Shown piece after piece: positions 1 through 5,116 of a stretch of DNA of 5,116 bases (its first letter is position 1; each line of letters opens with the position of its first letter). The stretch is from Actinomycetota bacterium (lineage in GTDB: Bacteria > Actinomycetota > Humimicrobiia > Humimicrobiales > Humimicrobiaceae). A program made the position numbers and the translations under genes. A model generated the notes under the pieces. That model saw nothing but the letters and a program-made list of their open reading frames with translations. It made no database searches and was not told the DNA's origin. Location: positions 1 to 5,116 of the forward strand of contig DNFX01000246.1 of NCBI GenBank assembly GCA_003486795.1, given 5' to 3'.

Positions 1-1597
1 TATTTATTTTTATACCTTCAGGATGACAACTTCCGAATATTATCTCCTCTTTTTTGGCAATACTTATCAGATCTATGGATTCAGTTATTTCGTTTTTAAC
101 AAAAATCTCTTGTGCTGCACTCAGCTGTCCTTTTCCTCCATCAATAATTATAAGATCCGGTTTCTGATAAAAACTTTCATCAATACTTATTTTTGATTTT
201 TTAAGATAACGCAATCTTCTTTCAAGGACCTCCTGCAGCATCGCAAAATCATCCTGCCCTGAAACTGTTTTTATTTTAAAATGTCTGTAATTATTCTTCA
301 TCGGATGTCCGTCCTTAAAAACAACCATCGCTCCTACTGCAAAGCTATCTTTAAGATTTGAAATATCATAACACTCGATTCTTCTTGGTATATTTCTCAG
401 AGTCAGTTTTTCCTGAAGGTCTATTAAATCATTAAACAGTTTATCGTGATTTGACTGCTTTTCAAACTTTTTCTTCTCAGCAAAAAGCCTGCAGTTGTTG
501 GATACCATATCCATTATTTTTTTCTTCTCGCCGGATTTTGGAATTCTGAGGTTAATTTTTTTATTTTTAGTTCTTATAAAAAATTCAATTATTGATTTTT
601 CGTTTTCAAGCAAAAAGGGGATATATATATTTGATGGCATATTGCTTATATTATCATAATATTTAATTATAAAATCAGACAGAATCTCCTCCCTGCTGAG
701 ATATTCAAAATTTTCAAGTATAAAATTGGAAAAGCCGGCAAACTCACCATTTCTATACATGAAAATATTAGCAGAAGCAAAATCATCAGAAAGACAGAAT
801 CCTATAAAATCCCATGAATATTCTGAATTTATATATATTTTTTGTTTGTTATTTAATCCGTTTATAAAATCAATTTTGTTTTTTAACTCCAAAGCTTTTT
901 CAAATTCCTGATTCTTGGAAAAATCCACCATCTGCTTTTCAAGATTTGAAACAAGTGATTTGTTTTTACCACAGAGAATTAAAGTTGCAAGCTTGATATT
1001 ATTCCTGTATTCTTCTTTGCTTATTTTACCGATACATGGTCCGCTGCAAAGCTGCATATGATAATTCAGGCACGGAGTATTTCCAATTTTACCTGGTTTT
1101 GTTTTTTTACAATCCCTTAATTTAAATAATTTGCTTATGTATTCCACAGTTTCTCTTAGTTCCGATACATTTGTATATGGGCCGAAATATCTTGCGCCTT
1201 TGATTTTTCTGTTTCTTGTTATTAAGAACTGTGGAAAATCATCTTCTTCAGTTATTGCAATAAAAGGATAAGATTTGTCGTCTCTGAATGATGAATTAAA
1301 TTTTGGTCTGTGCTTTTTTATCAGATTTATTTCAAGAATAAAAGCTTCAACTTCACTGTCAGTTACTATATAGTCTATACTGTCTATCTTATCAGAAAAA
1401 TAATATGCTTTCGGGTTCGTTTCACTTAATGTTTTTCTGCTTTTAAAGTAACTTCTTACTCTGCTATTAAGATTTTTTGCCTTTCCCACATAAATTATTC
1501 TGCTTTCTTTATCCCTAAATAAATAAACACCTGATTTTTTAGGTATATGGCATAATAACTTTAATATATCATCTTTTATTAATTTTATGTTTTCCAT
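1..1597 (-). CDS. uvrC: UvrABC excinuclease subunit UvrC, dual-incision nuclease (3' end cut off by the window edge)
   Basis: UvrC binds the UvrB-DNA pre-incision complex in the cytoplasm and cuts the damaged strand on both sides of the lesion. I translated the minus strand by hand: 532 codons are open from ATG 1597 to the left edge. Residues 23-101 form the GIY-YIG nuclease that makes the 3' cut, with GVY at 23-25, YVGKAK at 36-41, Arg46, Tyr50, Glu89 (in FILE) and Asn101 matching the known active site. Cys163, 176, 184 and 188 have the spacing of the 4Fe-4S ligands. Residues about 212-245 are a UVR motif, which pairs with UvrB. The RNase H-like domain for the 5' cut starts near 400, with Asp411 (CYDIS) and Asp486 (IIIDGGKGQ). 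Its catalytic His and the helix-hairpin-helix tail should lie beyond position 1, since the family is about 600 residues. The start is well fixed: an in-frame TAA lies at 1613-1615 and no other ATG, GTG or TTG precedes the GVY motif. The first 29 nt overlap uvrA. Confidence 0.97.
   Translation of the reverse strand, partial: MENIKLIKDDILKLLCHIPKKSGVYLFRDKESRIIYVGKAKNLNSRVRSYFKSRKTLSETNPKAYYFSDKIDSIDYIVTDSEVEAFILEINLIKKHRPKFNSSFRDDKSYPFIAITEEDDFPQFLITRNRKIKGARYFGPYTNVSELRETVEYISKLFKLRDCKKTKPGKIGNTPCLNYHMQLCSGPCIGKISKEEYRNNIKLATLILCGKNKSLVSNLEKQMVDFSKNQEFEKALELKNKIDFINGLNNKQKIYINSEYSWDFIGFCLSDDFASANIFMYRNGEFAGFSNFILENFEYLSREEILSDFIIKYYDNISNMPSNIYIPFLLENEKSIIEFFIRTKNKKINLRIPKSGEKKKIMDMVSNNCRLFAEKKKFEKQSNHDKLFNDLIDLQEKLTLRNIPRRIECYDISNLKDSFAVGAMVVFKDGHPMKNNYRHFKIKTVSGQDDFAMLQEVLERRLRYLKKSKISIDESFYQKPDLIIIDGGKGQLSAAQEIFVKNEITESIDLISIAKKEEIIFGSCHPEGIKIN
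1569..1597 (-). other. 29-nt overlap of the uvrA 3' end with the uvrC 5' end
   Basis: The last eight sense codons of uvrA and its TGA stop (starting inside the GAT of a Ser-Asp-Gly segment) are also the first codons of uvrC, read in a different frame. Both frames are well supported: uvrA runs to the end of a normal family-length protein, and uvrC has no alternative start. No Shine-Dalgarno-like run is visible within 15 nt upstream of the uvrC ATG. I infer that uvrC is translated mainly by ribosomes that have just translated uvrA. Confidence 0.9.
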
Positions 1598-4421
1598 CTG
1601 ATAAGTATTGCTTTAAATAATTCCCTGTATATGAATCTTTGATTTTTGATATTTTCTCCGGACTTCCTGTGGCAACAATGTTACCCCCCATATCTCCTCC
1701 TTCAGGACCAAGGTCAATTATGAAATCCGCTGTTTTAATTACTTCAAGATTATGTTCAATAACTATAACGGTATTCCCTGCATCAACTAGCTTATTCAGT
1801 ATCTTAAGCAACTTGCTGATATCGTCAAAATGAAGCCCTGTTGTAGGTTCGTCCAGAAGGTAGAGGGTATTTCCCGTACTCTTTTTTGACAATTCAGTAG
1901 AAAGCTTTACTCTCTGCGCCTCTCCGCCTGACAATGTTGTTGAAGACTGCCCGAGTTTTATATAACCAAGACCAACGTCATTGATTAATTTCAATTTATT
2001 TGCAATTCTGGGTATCTTTTCAAAAAATTTAATTGCCTCTTCTACAGTCATATCAAGAACATCGTAAATAGTTTTACCCTTATATTTTACTTCCAAAGTT
2101 TCCCTGTTGTATCTTTTACCTTTACACACCTCACACATCACAAAAACATCTGGAAGAAAATGCATCTCTATCTTTATTTCTCCATCTCCCTGACAGGCTT
2201 CACATCTTCCTCCTCTTATATTAAAACTGAATCTTCCCGGTTTGTAACCTCTCAGTTTCGCATCTTCAGTCATTGAAAATATTTCTCTTATATAAGTAAA
2301 GACTCCGGTATAAGTTGCAGGATTAGATCTTGGTGTCCTTCCAATCGGAGACTGGTCTATTACAATTACTTTGTCAAGATATTCAGCACCATCAATTTTT
2401 GTATAGCTGCCCTGACGGTAATTGGTATTCATAAGTATATTTGAAAGGACAGGATAAAGAGTTTCATTTATCAGGGTGCTTTTACCTGAACCGGAGACCC
2501 CTGTAACTACAATGAATTTTCCCAGAGGAAAAGATACATTAATATTCTTGAGATTGTGCTCTGAAGCACCATAAAGCCTGAGGACTTTTGAATTTCCATT
2601 CCTCCTCTCTTCTGGTAAGGGGATAAATTTTTCTCCTGAAAGATATTTTCCTGTAAGTGATTTTCTGCATTCAATTAACTTGTCAAGAGTACCGCTAAAT
2701 ACTATTTCTCCTCCATGAACGCCTGCCTTTGGGCCTATATCAACAATATGATCAGCTCTTCTTATTGTTTCTTCATCATGTTCGATGACAATAATCGTAT
2801 TACCGAGTTCTTTTAACCTTTCAAGTGCTTTTATAAGCTTTCCGTTATCTCTCTGGTGCAGTCCGATGCTTGGTTCATCAAGGATATAAAGAACACCGAC
2901 CAGCCCTGAACCTATCTGGGTTGCCAGTCTTATTCTCTGTGATTCCCCGCCTGACAAAGTTCCTGAAGGCCTGTCTATGGTCAGATAACCAAGACCGACA
3001 TCATTGAGAAATTTCAGCCTCTCAATTATTTCTTTGACCAGCCGTGAACTTATTATCTGGTCCTGCTCATTTAACTTAAGATTTTTTAACCAGTTTATTG
3101 CTCCTGAAACAGTCATACTGCAGAAATCTGCTATAGATTTATCAGAAATCATAACAGAAAGGCTTTCAGGTTTGAGTCTTTTACCATTACATGTAGGACA
3201 GGGTCTTGCTCTCATTATCTCCTCGATTTTTTCCCTGGCATTTTCGGATTCGGTTTCCATATATCTTCTTTTAAGGTTGTTTACAAGACCCTCAAATCTC
3301 AGAAAATAATTATTTACAGAACCACTGCTACTCCTGTAGCTTATTTTTATTCTTTCACCGCCCGTGCCGTTTAAAATAACATTTTTTGCTTTCTCACTCA
3401 GATCATTAAAGGGTTCGTCAAGAGAAAAACCATAATTCTCAGCAAGGCCTCTGAATAATTGGGAATAATAATTGGAATATCCCATATTTATAAAGGGTAT
3501 TGCACCATTATTTATACTTTTATCCGGATATTCAACTATAAGATACGGATCGACTTCTTTTCTGAATCCAAGTCCTCCACAATCAGGGCATGCTCCATAA
3601 GGGCTGTTGAATGAAAACATTCTTGGTGTAAGTTCTTCAAAACTTATCTGGCAGTCAATGCAGGAAAAATTCTCTGAGTAAACACTGATATCCCCGCTAT
3701 CCACATTCTCAATGTATACTATTCCTTCACTTTCTTTTAATGCTATCTCTATATCTTCCGTCAGTCTCTGACTTATATCTGGTCTGATTTTCAGACGGTC
3801 AATCACTATTTCAATATTATGTTTTATATTTTTTTCCAGCTTTATCAGACTTAAATCATTAAGCTCTGTAATTATCCCATCGATTTTTACCCTTAAAAAT
3901 CCTGATTTTTTCATATTTTCAAAAGTTTTATTATATTCGCCTTTTCTTCCTCTGACTATGGGTGAAAGTACCATGAATCTTGTATCCTGGGGCATTTCAA
4001 GAACCTGGTTTACAATCTGATCTACTGTCTGTTTTGATATGGGCCTGCCACAGACAGGACAATATGGTTTACCTATCCTTGCATATAAAACTCTCAGATA
4101 ATCATATATCTCTGTTATTGTACCTACTGTCGATCTGGGGTTTTTCGATACACCTTTCTGACTGATAGAAACAGCCGGAGAAAGTCCTTCTATCAGATCG
4201 ACATCCGGTTTTTCCATCTGACCAAGAAACTGTCTTGCATATGATGAAAGGGATTCAACGTATCTTCTCTGCCCTTCAGCATATATGGTATCGAAAGCAA
4301 GCGATGATTTTCCTGAACCGCTTACCCCTGTAAAAACAATAAACTTATTTCTTGGAATATGAAGGCTTACATTTTTGAGGTTATGCTCTCTTGCGCCTTT
4401 TATTACTATTTCCGATTTCAT
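1569..4421 (-). CDS. uvrA: UvrABC excinuclease subunit UvrA, damage-sensing ABC ATPase (complete)
   Basis: UvrA is the cytoplasmic damage sensor. It dimerises, scans DNA, loads UvrB onto lesions using ATP, then leaves. The 950 residues fit the family length (about 940-960) and contain two ABC ATPase modules. Module I has Walker A GVSGSGKS at 32-39 (Lys38), signature LSGGESQR at 489-496, Walker B ending Asp515-Glu516, and switch His548. Module II has Walker A at 641-648 (Lys647), LSGGEAQR at 830-837, Asp857-Glu858 and His890. Cys pairs at 254/257 and 278/281 fit the zinc site of the insertion domain. Cys740, 743, 763 and 766 form the C-terminal zinc finger used in DNA binding. CPVC (121-124) and CPTC (408-411) probably make a third zinc site, as in Gram-positive UvrA. 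UvrB-binding and insertion domains fill roughly 120-400. ATG 4421 is the only reasonable start: a TAG lies in frame three codons upstream, and the protein opens with the usual GAREHNLKN block. The stop is TGA. No residue looks defective. Confidence 0.99.
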   Translation of the reverse strand: MKSEIVIKGAREHNLKNVSLHIPRNKFIVFTGVSGSGKSSLAFDTIYAEGQRRYVESLSSYARQFLGQMEKPDVDLIEGLSPAVSISQKGVSKNPRSTVGTITEIYDYLRVLYARIGKPYCPVCGRPISKQTVDQIVNQVLEMPQDTRFMVLSPIVRGRKGEYNKTFENMKKSGFLRVKIDGIITELNDLSLIKLEKNIKHNIEIVIDRLKIRPDISQRLTEDIEIALKESEGIVYIENVDSGDISVYSENFSCIDCQISFEELTPRMFSFNSPYGACPDCGGLGFRKEVDPYLIVEYPDKSINNGAIPFINMGYSNYYSQLFRGLAENYGFSLDEPFNDLSEKAKNVILNGTGGERIKISYRSSSGSVNNYFLRFEGLVNNLKRRYMETESENAREKIEEIMRARPCPTCNGKRLKPESLSVMISDKSIADFCSMTVSGAINWLKNLKLNEQDQIISSRLVKEIIERLKFLNDVGLGYLTIDRPSGTLSGGESQRIRLATQIGSGLVGVLYILDEPSIGLHQRDNGKLIKALERLKELGNTIIVIEHDEETIRRADHIVDIGPKAGVHGGEIVFSGTLDKLIECRKSLTGKYLSGEKFIPLPEERRNGNSKVLRLYGASEHNLKNINVSFPLGKFIVVTGVSGSGKSTLINETLYPVLSNILMNTNYRQGSYTKIDGAEYLDKVIVIDQSPIGRTPRSNPATYTGVFTYIREIFSMTEDAKLRGYKPGRFSFNIRGGRCEACQGDGEIKIEMHFLPDVFVMCEVCKGKRYNRETLEVKYKGKTIYDVLDMTVEEAIKFFEKIPRIANKLKLINDVGLGYIKLGQSSTTLSGGEAQRVKLSTELSKKSTGNTLYLLDEPTTGLHFDDISKLLKILNKLVDAGNTVIVIEHNLEVIKTADFIIDLGPEGGDMGGNIVATGSPEKISKIKDSYTGNYLKQYLSDGKHKINKR

Positions 4422-4435
4422 GTATATCTAATTTT

Positions 4436-4441
4436 TCCTCT
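4436..4441 (-). promoter_or_regulatory. candidate ribosome binding site of uvrA, unusually far from the start
   Basis: On the minus strand AGAGGA, within AAAGAGGAA, is the only purine-rich run before the uvrA start. The AGAGG core ends 15 nt before ATG 4421, against a usual spacing of about 5-10 nt. The start cannot be moved upstream because an in-frame TAG lies between this site and the ATG. Either the spacing is suboptimal and initiation is weak, or the AT-rich leader compensates. Confidence 0.5.
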
Positions 4442-4471
4442 TTCAGCTGAATAAAATAATAATTTAATAGA

Positions 4472-4487
4472 AATTTCAAAAGAAATT
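4472..4487. repeat. small perfect inverted repeat, AATTTC / GAAATT with a 4-nt loop
   Basis: AATTTC at 4472-4477 pairs with GAAATT at 4482-4487 around an AAAA loop. The stem is only six base pairs, with a single G-C pair, and does not extend outward because the flanking bases are A and A. It is too weak to act as a standard intrinsic terminator. It could slow decay or modestly affect the uvrA leader, or be a chance product of AT-rich sequence. Confidence 0.4.
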
Positions 4488-4490
4488 AGT

Positions 4491-4502
4491 GTCAGGTCAG
4501 GT
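4491..4502. repeat. short tandem repeat, GTCAG twice plus GT
   Basis: The plus strand reads GTCAGGTCAGGT, two full copies of the pentamer GTCAG and a partial third, ending two bases before the uvrB stop codon. It is directly visible but very short. It may be a replication-slippage product with no function. Confidence 0.6.
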
Positions 4503-4504
4503 TA

Positions 4505-5116
4505 TTATGCATCTATATTAAGAATCTTTTTAATCCGCTTGATTTCATCCCTGATAGCAGCAGCTTTTTCGAATTCAAGATCTCTTGCGGCCATACTCAT
4601 TTCCTCCTCAAGACTAGATATTATAGCAAAAACTTCTTTTAAATCCATCTCAGCGAGATTATCTTCATTAAACGAACTCTTTCTTTCCCTGACAGATTCG
4701 GCTATCTGCTTTAATTTTTTGGTTTTGGAGATTATACCGCTATTGTAAAGGATGTCTGTAATATTCTTTACAATAGTTCTGGGGGAAATATTGTTTGCTT
4801 TATTATATTCCATCTGAATCAGTCTTCTTCTGTTTGTCTCATCAAGAGCTTTACGCATGGAGTTTGTAATATTATCTGCGTACATTATCACCTTACCATT
4901 AACATTTCTTGCAGCTCTTCCTATAGTCTGTATAAGGGACATTTCTGAACGCAGAAATCCTTCCTTGTCAGCATCAAGAATAGCGACGAGTGAAACTTCC
5001 GGAAGATCAAGTCCTTCTCTTAAAAGATTAATACCCACCAGAACATCAAATTCCCCTTTTCTTAACCCTGTGAGTATTTCTATCCTTTCTATTGTATCTA
5101 TTGTCGAATGAAGATA
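4505..5116 (-). CDS. uvrB: UvrABC excinuclease subunit UvrB, C-terminal part (5' end beyond the window edge)
   Basis: UvrB is the damage-verifying helicase-fold protein that receives DNA from UvrA and recruits UvrC. The minus-strand frame is open from the right edge to TAA at 4505-4507, giving 203 residues of a protein usually near 660, so about two thirds is missing. In this fragment, residues 1-26 (starting [11 protein letters not shown]) match the second RecA-like domain. Helicase motif [16 protein letters not shown], is at 27-41. Motif [11 protein letters not shown], is at 63-71, with Arg67 and Arg70 as the likely arginine fingers. The conserved VIMYAD segment follows at 76-81. A charged linker leads to a C-terminal UVR motif at about 165-199 (core [14 protein letters not shown]), the surface that pairs with the UVR motif of UvrC. 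The GTG at 5038 is an internal Val codon in motif V, not a start. It is the first of the three genes in transcription order, 83 nt ahead of uvrA. Confidence 0.98.
   Translation of the reverse strand, partial: YLHSTIDTIERIEILTGLRKGEFDVLVGINLLREGLDLPEVSLVAILDADKEGFLRSEMSLIQTIGRAARNVNGKVIMYADNITNSMRKALDETNRRRLIQMEYNKANNISPRTIVKNITDILYNSGIISKTKKLKQIAESVRERKSSFNEDNLAEMDLKEVFAIISSLEEEMSMAARDLEFEKAAAIRDEIKRIKKILNIDA

Larger units (their letters stand above)
4422..4504. other. 83-nt uvrB-uvrA intergenic gap, AT-rich, with no convincing terminator
   Basis: This is the only non-coding stretch in the window. It contains a short tandem pentamer just after the uvrB stop, a six-base-pair AT-rich inverted repeat, and the candidate uvrA ribosome binding site. 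There is no GC-rich stem followed by a T run in the direction of transcription, so read-through from uvrB into uvrA is expected. I see no LexA-type operator in it. Confidence 0.8.

Noticed and set aside
1569..1571. TGA read as Trp (alternative genetic code), which would extend uvrA
   Set aside because: Trp is encoded by TGG in UvrA and UvrC, no in-frame TGA occurs inside the three genes, and UvrA ends at a normal family length at this TGA.
3004..3309. Plus-strand open frame of 101 codons opposite uvrA
   Set aside because: It is the complement of strongly conserved uvrA codons, shows no recognisable motif, and has no separate support as a gene. The same holds for the shorter plus-strand frames at 726-911, 1639-1833, 3980-4165, 4539-4748 and 4857-5111.
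4451..4479. Possible internal promoter for uvrA on the minus strand: TTGAAA (4479-4474) with 17 nt to TTTTAT (4456-4451)
   Set aside because: The -35-like box is good (5 of 6) but the -10-like box matches only 4 of 6, and such pairs are expected by chance in sequence this AT-rich. Without 5'-end data it cannot be supported.
4472..4487. Intrinsic terminator between uvrB and uvrA
   Set aside because: The stem is six base pairs with one G-C pair and is not followed by a clean T run, so it is too weak to call a terminator.
4505..5038. A 177-codon gene starting at GTG 5038
   Set aside because: The frame stays open upstream to the window edge, and the upstream residues match UvrB. GTG 5038 encodes the Val that opens helicase motif V and is internal to uvrB.
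1..5116. A hidden novel system, mobile element or CRISPR array
   Set aside because: Nearly every base is coding for UvrB, UvrA or UvrC. There are no long direct repeats, terminal inverted repeats or unexplained gaps. The only internal similarity is between the two ATPase modules of uvrA.

Overview
The window is a stretch of AT-rich bacterial chromosome that holds nucleotide-excision repair genes almost exclusively. All three genes read on the minus strand, in the order uvrB (3' end only, right edge), uvrA (complete, 950 aa) and uvrC (532 residues, cut by the left edge). Transcription therefore runs from high to low coordinates. The proteins are the three components of the UvrABC excinuclease: UvrA finds the damage as a dimeric ATPase, UvrB verifies it and stays at the lesion, and UvrC joins UvrB and makes the two incisions.

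Layout on the + coordinate scale: 1-1597 is uvrC; 1569-1597 is a 29-nt overlap between the end of uvrA and the start of uvrC; 1569-4421 is uvrA; 4422-4504 is an 83-nt AT-rich gap; 4505-5116 is the C-terminal 203 codons of uvrB. The tight packing and common strand support one uvrB-uvrA-uvrC transcription unit. Its main promoter, and any SOS operator, would lie upstream of uvrB outside the window. There are no stretches above 300 bases without a gene, and I see no RNA genes, mobile elements, CRISPR arrays or other accessory genes.

The organism is a low-GC bacterium using the standard code: TGG encodes Trp in both UvrA and UvrC, TGA terminates uvrA, and Arg is mostly AGA/AGG with heavy use of ATA for Ile. 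UvrA keeps a CPxC pair near residue 121 that resembles the Gram-positive proteins; E. coli UvrA has CPDH there as I recall it. The overall sequence style resembles Clostridia-like Bacillota or another low-GC anaerobic lineage, but the taxon cannot be settled from these conserved genes.

I found no sign of a previously undescribed system. Every catalytic, zinc or iron-sulfur residue that should be visible is present. The points worth a second look are small: the operon arrangement and 29-nt overlap, the lack of a visible ribosome binding site for uvrC, the unusual spacing and small repeats in the uvrB-uvrA gap, a slightly enlarged loop in the UvrC endonuclease domain, and the lower GC content of the middle of uvrC.
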